A stretch of DNA of 64,000 nt from Echinostoma caproni (lineage: Eukaryota > Platyhelminthes > Trematoda > Plagiorchiida > Echinostomatidae): contig UZAN01039611.1 of NCBI GenBank assembly GCA_900618425.1, positions 44,128-108,127 of the forward strand, in the 5' to 3' direction. The translations under genes were made by a program, and so were the position numbers. This document shows positions 11,251 through 24,100 of this stretch, in pieces. Each line of letters opens with the position of its first letter. Positions within the stretch are counted from its first letter, which is position 1. A model generated the notes under the pieces. That model made no database searches. It saw nothing but the letters and a program-made list of their open reading frames with translations, and had not been told where the DNA came from.

Positions 11251-13030
11251 TTCTATTTTAGTCATTTTATCAGCTAGTCGAGGCATAAAGTAAATCGGTC
11301 GTAGAATCTGTATCGTGAGAAGAAATAGACGTTACAGCTTCACGTGAAGTACCTGTTCACAGGGAAAAAGAGATACAATAAAATGGAATCTTGATGAGGA
11401 TTGAGCTTATCTTGCCTTCAGCAGATATGATATAATATTTCACATCCATCTGAGTTCGGACTGTGTCAAACTAATTACAGTACATGAACCTTGATGAGAG
11501 CAAAATTGAGCCGAAAAAATATATACTAACAAATTTTTAAATATTGAAAATGCGGCATGGCGCTTTTGACAAGTTAGTTCAGAGATAAGAGATAAGGATG
11601 TAACATCTGGTACAGATGTTCCGCGGTACACACCGTGCAACTACATACGAGGTCTTATGGAGATTACACAATAATCGCGAATACAGACGGGACCTGTTCT
11701 TTGTGAAAGGGCAATTATAGGACAGATGACTCCAGGCGATCGCAGTTATGCGTCATTGAAAATGGATGTGGAAATCATCCAACAAAACGTGTCTGGGGTT
11801 ACCATTCTATTTTGTTCTTCTCTACTTTATCCGCTTTTATAGCCGGCATTTACTTCGTTCTATCCACAAAACAGGTTACACTACCAACAGACTGTACTGA
11901 TGGTATCTCACACAAACTATGAAAAGTTATAATCCGTCTGTGTATCAAATTCCCAAGCCCCCTTTCCTCCGCAAACAAACCTTATCACGTCTAGCCATAA
12001 AGATTGCATTATCATTTGTGTACAAAGCTGGAACTGGTTATTGTTAAATGATGGCCACTCTTTAACTTGCTATCCATCCAGTGTTCAAATTTATGCACCC
12101 TTGATGTTACAAAAGAAAACCAAGTCAATTTTGAGAGGAACGACAGGAAATGCTATTGTGACATCAATCAATTTTTGAAAACATATGCACATTGATTGTC
12201 ATCCCGCGTTAGTTAGTCAAGAAAAATGAAATCATGCACAGTTGTAAACTTTACGGCTTAAAGAACTCCTGAGATTTCACAGGTACCAGACCATACGGTT
12301 TGAGTCTCAACAGGGACGTGGAATGGCGCGCATCCCTGGCAATTCCTGCGAGACNCGTTGTTGATCATTGAAGGGGCAAAAACGTTCCCCAAAATATACA
12401 ACCTACAAACGGATAAGTTTGAATCCGTCGTTAATGTCTAATGAAGATGGACTAATTTTGTCAAGGAGAAATTATACGTCATACGAATAAAAATGTGAGA
12501 GTGACACACATTATTTTCTTCATCTAATGGTGTACAAAACCGATGTGATTGTTCGTAAAGAGAGAGAAAAACGTTACCAACCAAAGGATGATATATTGAT
12601 ATACTGAAATTATGATATTCCCCTATACATAACAGATTGCGCAATCGTCGAGATAGTCCTTTAGAAAATCGCATCAAATAGACATCTCAACGGCGAAGGT
12701 TATGTTGATCTGGAAAGGTTACGTTTTTTACGACTATCTTGAACATTGATCGATCAGTCATTTAGCCATTAAAGTTCAAGTATTTTTCCTTGGTGATTTG
12801 TCTCTTAGGCCATTCAGATAATCGTACTATGCATTACCGCATTGAATACGTTCACTTACGGAAAAATATTACCGAAAGACCGCTTTGCCCCAGATGTTAT
12901 TTGCCAGTAGGAGAGTAACAACAGTTTTTGCAATTATTGTAAATCATATGTCAATGTTCATTTTTGGTTCAATCGACCATCACCTGAATTTATTCCTCAC
13001 GGGCAACCATCAATTTATTTTTTCGGCCAC
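11251..13030. other. Unassigned sequence
   Basis: AT-rich with one isolated N near 12355. A GC-richer stretch at 12300-12360 was not matched to any family. Confidence 0.4.
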
Positions 13031-13034
13031 AGAC

Positions 13035-13165
13035 TAAAAAGTCTTAAAANGGAAATAAGATGGAGCATTTCTTCGGTGCATATCTACTAGTGTGTCCGGG
13101 ATTTTGAAACCGGACCCCTGCCGTGGAGGGAACGTTGGCGAAATAGCTGAGGACTGGGTGTAAAG
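13035..13165 (-). repeat. tRNA-headed SINE copy, hammerhead lost
   Basis: On the minus strand it reads GGTCCGGTTTCAAAATCCCG and GATATGCAC, matching the intact SINE's GGTCCGGAGTTCAAATCCCG and GATATGCAC at the same spacing. Beyond GCAC the hammerhead core is unrecognisable and an N interrupts at about 13030. It is an old, decayed copy. Confidence 0.6.
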
Positions 13166-14057
13166 GTAAGGCCTTGTAAATTTTCATTCCAAATCAATAT
13201 CACAATGCGCAAAGTTTTTCAAAATTAGTTAAGAGTAATATGCAGAAACACAGTAAAAGGGGTAAACGATCATGTTGCACAATCGCAAGTGCGAAACGGT
13301 TGAAGGACTATATACAGAAGTAATAGTAATGCATTTTTAAGCTTTTACGTATACGACCTAGCCACTGTCAAGCAGAAACCTCGAACTCACAGGATCGGAA
13401 AAACCTGTAAACATGTTGCTTTCCACATGCATTCTGTAAGCTTAAAACAAAACCAGTAAAAAAACCTGGAGCTTTTTTCACCATTTTGAGCAACCAAATG
13501 GTTTGCTCTTATTTCCCGTAACAGTGGTTAGAAGTTAAGATTTTGTGTGGTATTTCTTCCTTTAAACCAAAATGGATGATAAATTATTCCACAAAACCAA
13601 ACAAGAAAGAAAAACATTGGGTCAGGCTTCCGTACCGAATCAGCGTGTGAATTAATTATAAGAAATTTGTTCGCGGACACTCCGGAGTAATTAACCCTCG
13701 AAACGTAATTATGGCTTCAACTGTTGGAGTCTCCTTTGCAGGCAAGCATAAACCGCAATTATAGTACAGTGGCCATGCACGCATGTCCAAATTCGCGCTT
13801 CGATCCTCACTACCTTGTGCTGTTGCGCCCCTGTTAGGGTTTGGGATACAACAAATATAACATTTTTTCACAAATCTTTGCGCAGAAACTAAACATCCTA
13901 ACAACGAAATAGCATTTGTGCGAATGATGCTGTTGATTTGCATTTTACGTATAATAAATTCTTCTCTTCTGTTCTTCGTTCGGTCAAATTAACTGACTGA
14001 AGACTAACTGAAGACAACACCTGGACAAACACTAATTGGCAATTTGGTTCAGCCATG
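13166..14057. other. Unassigned sequence
   Basis: AT-rich, no recognised feature. Confidence 0.4.
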
Positions 14058-14210
14058 GCATGAGCTGGTTCGCGCAGTGGCAACACACGCCGTTCATGCG
14101 ATGGGTCCGGAGTTCAAATCCCGGACGGGATGGCGGATATGCACTACTGATGAGCTCTAATAAGAGCGAAACTCCAGTCTAGTGCTTTCGAGTGTATGGT
14201 TGAATCGATG
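14058..14210 (+). repeat. tRNA-derived SINE carrying a hammerhead ribozyme
   Basis: The head is tRNA-like: an A-box-like GTTCGCGCAGTGG followed about 35 nt later by a B-box-like GAGTTCAAATCCCG. This is the internal Pol III promoter layout of tRNA-derived SINEs. A full hammerhead motif follows at once (separate entry). The same arrangement is known from the schistosome Sm-alpha family. Decayed relatives occur at 4.8 (minus), 13.1 (minus), 32.1 and 37.7 kb. A 144-codon minus-strand frame (14578 to 14144) overlaps the right side and may be part of a longer repeat unit; it has no recognised domain. Confidence 0.8.
14141..14185 (+). ncRNA. Hammerhead ribozyme (type I)
   Basis: All conserved core positions are present in order. 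Stem I 5' strand is GCACTA (14141-14146). The core CTGATGA is at 14147-14153. Stem II is GCTC/GAGC (14154-14157, 14164-14167) with loop TAATAA. The GAAA box is at 14168-14171. A minimal stem III follows (CT/AG with a two-base loop, 14172-14177), then UC as the last two bases of GTC (14178-14179), and the stem I 3' strand TAGTGC (14180-14185). TAGTGC is perfectly complementary to GCACTA. Predicted cleavage is after C14179. A very short stem III is typical of retroelement-borne type I hammerheads, which often work best as dimers. Confidence 0.88.
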
Positions 14211-15313
14211 AACTGAGGATTGTGCGTAAGGGTGAAGTTCGAAGGATAGTCAGTCAAATCAATCAAATTCTTCTCTGTCAAGTTTTGTTTTTCAGATCCC
14301 TCGGTAGGGGTAATAATAATAATATTAATCATAACACAAATAATTCCAGCACACATGCAAACAAACGACAATGTGGACTCCTTTTCGAGATTTAGACCAA
14401 AGATTACTTTGCTCGTTCCATTTTTCTCAATTCTTTGATTTTGTATTCCACCGATGGGTATTAAACTGTGTTCGTATGGTAGCCGAGTGCAATCGCTTTC
14501 AGTCAGATAATTTGGTGCGCATGATCCATTAATAATACACATAAGTATGAGGCTCAACTTGGTCTTAGAAGTAAGCAAATGACCATGTGGTCATCGAAAT
14601 TAGTAAGTACATTTAGTCAGTTTGTCTGATCATATCCTTATCGCAGTCATTGGAATCCAACAGAAATGTGGCAAAGGGGACTTTATGTAAGCGGCAAACC
14701 TGTGACAGCGTTAAAATGCTAAACCAGTGTCATTTGATTTGGGGTCCATAATTTTATGTATAATCCCAGTGAGAGCAGTCTTTGAGGGAGGCGCTAAAGT
14801 TCGGTAATAATTGATATTTGCTATTATTCAGAGAATAAAACTCTAGTGTTCCAGTGTGGAAACAAACGTCCAAATAAGAAAAACGCACGCATGGGGAAAC
14901 CAAGATAAATCTGTTTGTGATGCTCGAAAGATCACCCGGTTTGCATATTTGAAACGACAGATGTTACAATTTCTCATCAGGGGTGTGAATATCTTTTTAT
15001 TAGTAAGCGTTCGGAAAGTCCATGGAGCTATTTCTGGATCAAACTTTTGTGAGTTGACTGAGACAAAACCAGTTACAAATGGAGAACGAAAAAACTTCCG
15101 GGTTACAAAGGTAGTGCGAGTTGGGGTGAAAAAGGTCCTGCTTTAATTCAGCTTCCTTGGAATTCAGTAAACCAGAGGAACCAGAATCAGAATGTGACAA
15201 TATATATGTAAATCTAATTTATTCAAAGACGAGAGGAAGATAAATGAGTGAAGGATAGCAATGGTGTTTCTAAACCCAAAAGTCTTCCGTGTAGTTTCTG
15301 TTCGGGTAGTCAA
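14211..15313. other. Unassigned sequence, perhaps SINE-linked at left
   Basis: The first ~120 bases may belong to the SINE unit or to a repeat beside it; the end could not be placed. The rest has no recognised feature. Confidence 0.3.
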
Positions 15314-15572
15314 AAAGTTTCTTTACCCTAACACGACTACCAGTGGCCCACTAACCCGCTTATAGTTCGGACGTCGGCTATTTGTCCTCTGACTTTGGTG
15401 AGAAAACACCTCCGCCACGAGAAGGCAGTGAGCAGGGCTTCTTCAGCAGAGGCTATTTGATACGCTCGGCCTTGTGGGAGCATTCCACCGGGTGCAACGG
15501 AAGAGTGACCAGCCGCAACCCTAGACACCCACCCCCGACCATACCGAGGCTTTTGGAGGCAGACAAACAATC
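15314..15572 (+). repeat. Interspersed repeat family, copy B (left-truncated)
   Basis: Matches the right half of copies A, C and D, starting at the block with ACGACTACCAGTGGCCCACT and continuing through GTCCTCTGACTTTGGTGAG, CCTCCGCCACGAGAAGGCAG, TTCTTCAGCAGAGGCTATTT, GTGGGAGCATTCC, AGCCGCAACC and ATACCGAGG. The left half is absent, as in 5'-truncated retroelement copies. The antisense strand is open for 77 codons in the same frame as in copy A. Confidence 0.75.
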
Positions 15573-18500
15573 TAATTAGATGAGCTGAGTTAAATGGGGT
15601 TTGAATGAGCTCTATTAAAATAGCCTAGTTCGGTTGCCTTTTTTTGGATGTATCCGTTTTCAATCTCTGTATGTATCCACTGTGTTTAGTTCATCAGCGT
15701 TAACACTTCATTCCTTTTCGTTTATTTTGACCATATCAACTCAGGCAATAATTGCCTGCAGTTGCGCCCCAAAGCAAAATTTAGAAATTACATACACATG
15801 GTTGGCTAACACTGAACAAAATTAACATCGCAAGGTGCCCGGATTAGCATAATTTTAGCTCACATCAAGGGAAATTAGTCGAATGATTGCCAATGAGTGT
15901 ACCGTGTGCAATAGACAATCATCAAAAATCACTGCATTATCACTAACAATGCCGGTTTCATTTTTTTCTAGTGACCATTTCTAGAATTAGTCAATGCTGT
16001 TTGAACAATCAACGGGAGAACCAGGAGTAGTTTTTAGTGTCTTGGGCATGCAACACGATTGATTTCGTTTCTTATATAGGGTTGACGTAGAAGAAGACGA
16101 GTGCGAAGGGCCGATCCATGCTTGCAGGCGCAAGTACTCACCGATGAGCTTGAAAAGGATCTGCCTCAACAGATTTCAGAGCGGAATCATTACCATCCTA
16201 ACATTGACCAATTAGGCGTTGTAAATAAGGCGTAAAGAGACAGAAAATGAGATCACATTTATTGGAGTGAACGTCTAATGTCTAACACACGGAACACTTA
16301 GCAGACTTACATAGCTTGATTAAATGATCTGGAATAGGTTATAAAATCTCGCGGTTCCCAATCTGCCCGGAAAGTTCTTTACCGGGAAGTTAGTATTTTC
16401 GACAAAACTGTCTGTTGGGCTGATACATAGAATAACTTCGTCAAAAAACGTTGCGATAACAACGAACTAGCCCACTGAACAACCACCACCATCACCACCC
16501 GGGAAGAAGTCGCAAACTACTTGCCAGAGAGCCCTTTGAAATGTTTGTGGAAATAACCAAGATATATAAAACGTGTGATGTGCCAGGTCCGAAGAGACCG
16601 AATATATCACATGAAACATTGGTAGAAAACTAAGGAAAATATTAAGCAAATCAAATTCGATAAAGTTTTTTTTCAACTCACATAGCTAATGACACCACTA
16701 CATGTCTCGTTTATCACCTTCTGCTCCTCACAATTCTCATGAAACGTTCTGTAACGTTCGAATCAAGGAAGTGACCATTTTGTCTTTTTCTAAGTTTAAA
16801 AGCTATTGGAGATCCAGCAAGAATTATTTTTAGGGGAGAATCCCCAAAGCAAATAGAAGATTGACCTTTCAAACCTCTAAAATACTTTATTATTGGGTAT
16901 TGTAAAAACAACTTGAAGTTTCTGATTTCACACAAACGAAGTCAGCTGTGTAGTCTGACAGAGTTCAACATGAATTTTGGTAGCCAGGCTCAGGAATGCA
17001 CGTTAAATTCCGCAAATTTAAACCGGGAACTGGGAAATTTCGGAGACTGTAAATCTTCCACGAATCAAACCTCCATGTCGGTGGGCAGTGTTACCCTTGG
17101 AAATCTGGATGCACAGATATTTCGAATAACTTCATGTTTAGAGTACTTTCCTTTTGTACGGTTCATGCTTACACAGTCGGGCTGGGCCAGTGTGGCATGC
17201 TTTTTATGTGAATACTACATCCTTCATGTTTGTTACTTTTCTATCTGATATAGTGCATTTCACCGATGTTGACGGATGATGACCGTCTGTGTTGGTCTGC
17301 CGTTCACTGCATCCTAATAAAATGTTCATTCACTATAATAATTTGCTTAGGGTTTTGGTCTTTAAAGTTTATGTTGAGACACAAGGTTTTGAGACCAAAT
17401 TCGAACCTTCTCTGCTGGCAAGGACAATCAAGTCGGGCTAATCACGGACCATTTATAATAGCAGGAAAAAAACATTTCAATGTATCGGCCAAACTAATGA
17501 CATTCTTTGGTTGCTAAAAGTGAAGTGAATATCCTCTAGGTTATCACTCCATCAGTCTGGCACTAAAGACATTGCTTCACTTGCGCATCGCTTGCTTTCG
17601 GAATTATTTTATTCGTAACAATAAGCTTTCACAGGGTTCTGACAAAGTCGTTGGCTAGTTTACACATAGAATAAGAGATGTAAACCGTCAAACTATATAT
17701 TTCTGGTCTACAATGCAATGCTAATGGATGTCAGTAAACTGTTCTATTTATGTAGATGCTCAGTTATATGTGGTATTCTGTGCAATTTACTTCTACGGGT
17801 AACAGTGAAGAGATAATTGGTAAGTTTACTTCTGTCCACCCCCTCCAATTCGTTCCCTCCTGCTTTCAATACGACAAATCACGGGTAGCTTAAAAGTCAC
17901 ATGATGCCACAGACTGAAACGTTTGAGAAAGGTAAACGCAGAGGGCCAGCCATTATTCATTAACTGTATTATTTTACTTTATTCAGAAATACGCAAACAT
18001 TTAAAGGAAAAACAAATTGCATAGGGCGTTTCCCTATTTGACAAACTCTCACGGAATAAAAACGGTTAAAATGCCAATTTTCATCATATTTTTGGAAACG
18101 CCTAGTAGTGTAACTTGATGATTATGCTTAAGACTCAAGAAAAGTAATCAATATTTTGACCCGCTTGAATACAAATTCACGTGATGTTTATACCAGTTGA
18201 GATGAGAAAGTGAGAATGATCAAAAAATATCATGTAGTAGAGGTTAAATTTGAAGTCTGAAAAAAGGAATGATGTAATGAGATCAACTATTCTATTCGCT
18301 TGTCAAGAGAGAAAAGAAGGGTGTAACGAACTGCTCTCCCTTCTGAGCTCGTGCAGTACAGACATGAGACAGATCGAAAGAACTTCATGTATTGAATAGT
18401 TGGGAAACAATTGATGCAAGTAGACTGATGGATAGACCAATGAAAAGAAAGTAGTAAGTTTCTTTTTTGTGCAGATACGATCGAAACTAGACGTTTCAAT

Positions 18501-18870
18501 ATGCTAGTTCAACATGTGTTTTTATGACGCGAGAGTTGCTTGCAAATCATTAAAATGGAACCTCTCGTCCAACCACAGGATAAAATGTCATAGCGTAAGT
18601 AAATCTAGCGTGACTAATTGTATCGTCAAACAGCGTCACATGATTTGTGGCAATAACACCTGTGATTGGAGATAGCATTACAATTTATCGATATTTTAGA
18701 GAACCGTTGTACACAGGATAATTAGAACATCCGGTTTGGTAAGTGGGAAGCTGGTTCAAAGTAAAGCATTTAGGTGGATTTTAGGTATGTTCGAAGTGCG
18801 TTCAGGATTGCACCATAATGTCCACAACAGTTCTGTGAGGACCGAATACACTGGGTTGTTTTATCAAACG
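15573..18870. other. Unassigned AT-rich sequence
   Basis: About 3.3 kb with short frames only. A 111-codon plus frame at 16913-17248 has no recognised domain. Confidence 0.4.
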
Positions 18871-18909
<39 letters not shown>

Positions 18910-18915
18910 ATATAT
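18871..18915 (+). repeat. (TATC)n microsatellite
   Basis: About ten perfect TATC units followed by a short TATATA run. Confidence 0.97.
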
Positions 18916-20350
18916 GGAAATAGGCATACTGTACTGCCAAGCGGAGGTTACTTCTCAATGAGAGATCGAGAAGCCGTCAAAAACAGAACGATTTTGAACA
19001 GATGATAAAATAAACCGACACTAATTAAAAAAACAAGTTACTTAAATAATATTTTGTCATAAAAAGGAAACACACCCATACCCGTGACGATAGAATTAGT
19101 GTGAAGTATTTATATTATTTTTACTGACATTGTTTCAAAAGGGAATAAATTGTGATGTGAGATCTATAACATGTATGACTGAGGAACCTTAATGCAACAG
19201 ATTTAATCAGGAGCTTTTGGTCACGTCGGCTGCAAACTGCGTCAACACGTCCATACCTACATGCATTTCTAGTCTTCTTATTTTAAAGTGTCCCTGATGA
19301 AATGAGAATAAAATCAGCGCTCTATGTGAAGACTGTATTTTGGTTAAAATCGACGCACAGTTAAACCTTTTGTCTTCTTCACAAAACGTATAAATGACTC
19401 AATTCGATCTGATGATTCTGTGAGCCCAAGTTTTAACGATTCACCTTTATGTGGTTCACGGTACCCTCTATGGCCTAAATAAGGCTAAGCACAATATATA
19501 AAGTTGTGCTTCAGAGATCGGTATGTATTAATCCCTTTTTGACTGTGATTTGGATTGAAGCTGTTGTGTCATTCGATTTATAGTGGAGTAGAACGTATAC
19601 TGGCCCCAGGACATAAACTAGAATCTGTGAATAGTTTGTTTAACTTGATGCATATGCAAGAGGAATTGACCGAAGTACACCAGCACCAAGAGAATTCATC
19701 ATTGGTGAGTTAAATGACATGAAAACGATTAACTTAATTTTGAAAATGCAATGAGAAATATTTGGTCGAAAGCAAATAACGAGTCTTTAATCGGCATTCG
19801 CTTAGACAAATCGCTAACCTGTACTATAAGCCCATTCTTTGGCTCCGTTAACGTGTGTACGTTTTCCCACGGATTACGGACAACTGGATTGCGTAAAAAT
19901 TACATTCTCGAAATGTTTGGTCAATGTCCATCGGGTTGGGGGTTTTGATGCCATTTTTTCCACTTCCATTGGTTGACCATAGTCAGGTTCGGCAACATTG
20001 CCATACTTTCTTGTTCCATATGATCCTAATAGTAGATGTCATGAATATCCCTTGTCCTTTTCCCACATCCGCTGCACCATTCGTTCTTTATGGATGCTGA
20101 CATTCAGTATTCCCATAAGGCGCCAGTTGAGTCGGTAATGGAAAGTAATTGGCTTTTGAGAAATCGTGCTACTGCGTGCTCTTTGTTTCACATAGTTCCA
20201 AGTACTCGTTGGTGACTTATATGGCATGCTCTCGCACTAGCCAGTTCTGGGTTTGGTCTTCTTCAAGTCAAAAGGCATACTGCACCTACCGTTGGTCTTT
20301 GTGGTGAGATCACCCTACGCATGCCGAAATCCTGACTTTTTACGTCAAAC
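18916..20350. other. Unassigned sequence before second gap
   Basis: No recognised feature. A 62-codon minus frame at 20227-20039 is locally less AT-rich than its surroundings but was not matched to any family. Confidence 0.4.
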
Positions 20351-21101
20351 NNNNNNNNNNNNNNNNNNNNNNNNNNNNNNNNNNNNNNNNNNNNNNNNNN
20401 NNNNNNNNNNNNNNNNNNNNNNNNNNNNNNNNNNNNNNNNNNNNNNNNNNNNNNNNNNNNNNNNNNNNNNNNNNNNNNNNNNNNNNNNNNNNNNNNNNNN
20501 NNNNNNNNNNNNNNNNNNNNNNNNNNNNNNNNNNNNNNNNNNNNNNNNNNNNNNNNNNNNNNNNNNNNNNNNNNNNNNNNNNNNNNNNNNNNNNNNNNNN
20601 NNNNNNNNNNNNNNNNNNNNNNNNNNNNNNNNNNNNNNNNNNNNNNNNNNNNNNNNNNNNNNNNNNNNNNNNNNNNNNNNNNNNNNNNNNNNNNNNNNNN
20701 NNNNNNNNNNNNNNNNNNNNNNNNNNNNNNNNNNNNNNNNNNNNNNNNNNNNNNNNNNNNNNNNNNNNNNNNNNNNNNNNNNNNNNNNNNNNNNNNNNNN
20801 NNNNNNNNNNNNNNNNNNNNNNNNNNNNNNNNNNNNNNNNNNNNNNNNNNNNNNNNNNNNNNNNNNNNNNNNNNNNNNNNNNNNNNNNNNNNNNNNNNNN
20901 NNNNNNNNNNNNNNNNNNNNNNNNNNNNNNNNNNNNNNNNNNNNNNNNNNNNNNNNNNNNNNNNNNNNNNNNNNNNNNNNNNNNNNNNNNNNNNNNNNNN
21001 NNNNNNNNNNNNNNNNNNNNNNNNNNNNNNNNNNNNNNNNNNNNNNNNNNNNNNNNNNNNNNNNNNNNNNNNNNNNNNNNNNNNNNNNNNNNNNNNNNNN
21101 N
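20351..21101. other. Assembly gap (751 N)
   Basis: Continuous run of N. Apparent long frames across it are artefacts. Confidence 0.99.
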
Positions 21102-24100
21102 AAGCGTTTTGTCGATGGGACCGTAACGCAATGAATAGGCCTAACGGGCGATAACAAGTGCTCCAGTAAGATAAAAACACCTATTGCAATGATAAAAGCG
21201 TACCCGATTGTAAACTTTGATGTGATATAACGGGGGCTGAGCATTTAAAACGAAAATAAAAGCAGTCAAATGGGATCCGAAATGATTGCTTCTCATGGCA
21301 GCTATACTTACAGTTCTTCTACGGATCAAACGACGGCTCTATACTTGTAGATAATGTATGCCACTCGATTCTCCTTGAAACTCGATTGAGCGAATGATGA
21401 CAGAACAGGCGAAACTGCAGGAACAATGACATAAATGGAATTTAAAGCGACAATAATAACGATAAAAAGGACTCGACATCGTCAAACAAAATCAGTTACT
21501 AACTATTTTCAAGGACGATATGCTAACAAACCACGGTTGGTGTTTTTGATCATCTTGTGTATAAGCCGGGTGCCGCGGAGTGGCATCTTCCATAGTAATG
21601 GTNGAGTCCACATATTGAACTAGATGTTGGACACACCATCGGCGAGGTCCTACGAAGTCGAAACTGGTTGCGTTCAAATTGTATGATTGACGGGATGAAC
21701 CCATAATTGTGCGTAAACACGGAGTCCCAATGACAGTCAGGTAAGATGAAACAATTGTATCTCATACCAGTAATCACAAGGAGATATAAAATCAAAACCA
21801 AAATAACACCAATAAGTTTTAAAAATGTGTCCGCTGCGTACGTGTTTGTTGCACATTTTAAACGTGCTACTATACCAGCTTTGTAAACCTAAACTTTAAA
21901 ATCTGATCTGAGAAGTTACTTATCGGCATTAGTTTCACATCTGTCGCTTCAATACTCTTCTTCTCCAAGCGGGAAACATGAAAACTCTTCATAGATGCTA
22001 GGGTCAACAGAAAAACGAATGTTACTCAGTCACTTGTTTTGATGAAGAAAAATAGACAACCAAGCTTAATTGGCCAAATGCAGCAGTATTACATAGATCT
22101 CAAAATTAAACAGGTCACTGGTCGATAATGCTTGTGTGTTAATGCCTGTACATAACTAATATTGCAGGAGTATATGCGAGTTCAAAGCACTCTGAAAATA
22201 CCATCTGTGATGTCGATTCACCCAATACACAAACGATTCAAAACTCGTTTGTATCAAACACTACGTACGGCACTCTATAATGCTTACAGCTGTCCACGGT
22301 CAGTTCAGGGTTCTGAGTGATAAACATACACATACACCATGGGGTTCGTTCAGCCGAATTGTGATCGGTCCGGTAGTTTGCAATAGGCGATGCATGACCT
22401 GCCTTGACCGCACACCGTCACACGTGTCGACGGGTTTGAACAATGCCGTCAAACCGACATCATTTTCCGCTTTAAACAAGTGAGTGGTAGTTACTGTTCA
22501 CCCGTTTCAAAACCGGGTGGTGTTCTCTGAGCATCAGGTGGCAGGACCAGGATAGGTTGTTCCACAGGAATACCATATTTAGAGAGTGCGGATTCAGGGC
22601 GTTTACAACGGTATACTATCTGCAATGTCAAAATATTTTGAATCAGTAAATCATACACAGACTAGTGGTTTAACATACTCTTTATGTTTTATCTTACCCT
22701 GTTGCACTCTTAGATCATGGGTTTTTCGGTCGGCTATCCAAAAGAATCCAGTCAGGAGGTTATTTCTGTGTTGTGAATATATGGTTTGATGCATATGTAT
22801 CCTACAAAAGTCTCATTGATCATGTCAAACCTCATTGTGACAGATTGTCTTTTGTTAGGTCCGACCTATCCAGCATATTTTTCAGAAAAAATGTAACCTA
22901 ACATAGAAGAACTGATTCCACAGAATCCTGAGGTGCATTTTTGTAAAAGCATTTATATGGAACAATTTATCCGGGATGATGGATGAGCCTAATATCCCAG
23001 ATTTATAAATTGCTTGCGTTGGCCAACGTAATTGAATGGCAGTCGATTCTTGTTTAAGAAGGTAGTTCGGTGGGTGGAAAATTCGTTCAAAAAATAACCC
23101 ACAGTTTTCCTTTTCTAGTAGTTCCTCTTTCCTTCTTATGGTATTGTAAAGAGTCGTTATGGTAGATATGGCACAACATCTGAAACATCAGTGCCTCTTA
23201 CACTACAATCAAAATGAGGTCTTCCAGACGAATTCCTTGTTTGGTACAAATTTAGGCATGGACATGAACAACGATATTCTGGGATGTGTAAACAGACCGA
23301 TTCCTCAAAATACACCACTTATTTCGTAAACATTTTGGTTGGTGGAAACTGCTTTTGCGAGTATATATCTAGCCAAGAAGAAAATTAATGAATGTTTTGT
23401 GATAAATATATACATATATCTGCTGCTGGCAGTAAGTGTGCGATGTTTATTCGGTTCCTGATTTACCTAATTGGTACCATATTTTCCAAACCAGCGAACA
23501 CAATAACCGAAAGGATCCAAATCTAACTTTAAGGAATGTATCTCGTTTTGTGCTACGACCTGATGGCCCAAAGTGATCTTTAGCTTCCCTTGTCCAAAAT
23601 ATGCTTTTGTATTCTGATAATATTCCATGCACAGGCAAATCAATTTAATCCATGATCTGACATTTGAATGATATATGAGATCAATCCGCATTGCTCTCCC
23701 TGTACATCTGATGGACAGTTCACCAGTAGAAACTGGTTTGGGAGGTCATCCTGTAAATGTGAGCACAATAGGTTCAGTTCAATAATGAAGATGCTCTACA
23801 TACGCCATATAACAAGATACTCGTAGCTGGTTTGATGGTGATTTCTGCGTTGAATGTGAATGCGGACTGCATCTTCATGGGCAAAAGTCCTTAAGTTATG
23901 GATAAACTGTTATTTATTTGATGTACGGTGCCTAGTAGAAAATGAAGAAAAGAGAAAATTGAATTTTACCACAAAATATGTGGTAGTCTAACTGTAGTGG
24001 CCTGAGTGAGCACATGAACTGCTGGGCTACACAGCTGTAATTTCTTGGAATGTCTTGGTGCATATGGAGAGCGGATAAATGAGAAGAGTATCATTTTATA

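Noticed and set aside
14144..14578. 144-codon minus-strand frame as a host gene
   Set aside because: Its end overlaps the SINE/hammerhead on the opposite strand, and the rest looks like repeat-associated sequence with no domain.
17390..17420. tRNA-like B box on the minus strand (GGTTCGAATTTGG)
   Set aside because: No A box at suitable distance and no fold around it.
18871..18915. CRISPR-like regular repeat
   Set aside because: It is a simple TATC microsatellite with no spacers, and the genome is eukaryotic.
20253..21244. Several ~260-305-codon open frames across the second N block
   Set aside because: Same artefact of an assembly gap.
22480..22570. Another hammerhead SINE copy
   Set aside because: CTGAG, GGACC and GTTGTTCCAC can be arranged in hammerhead order, but no tRNA-like head or paired stems are clear.
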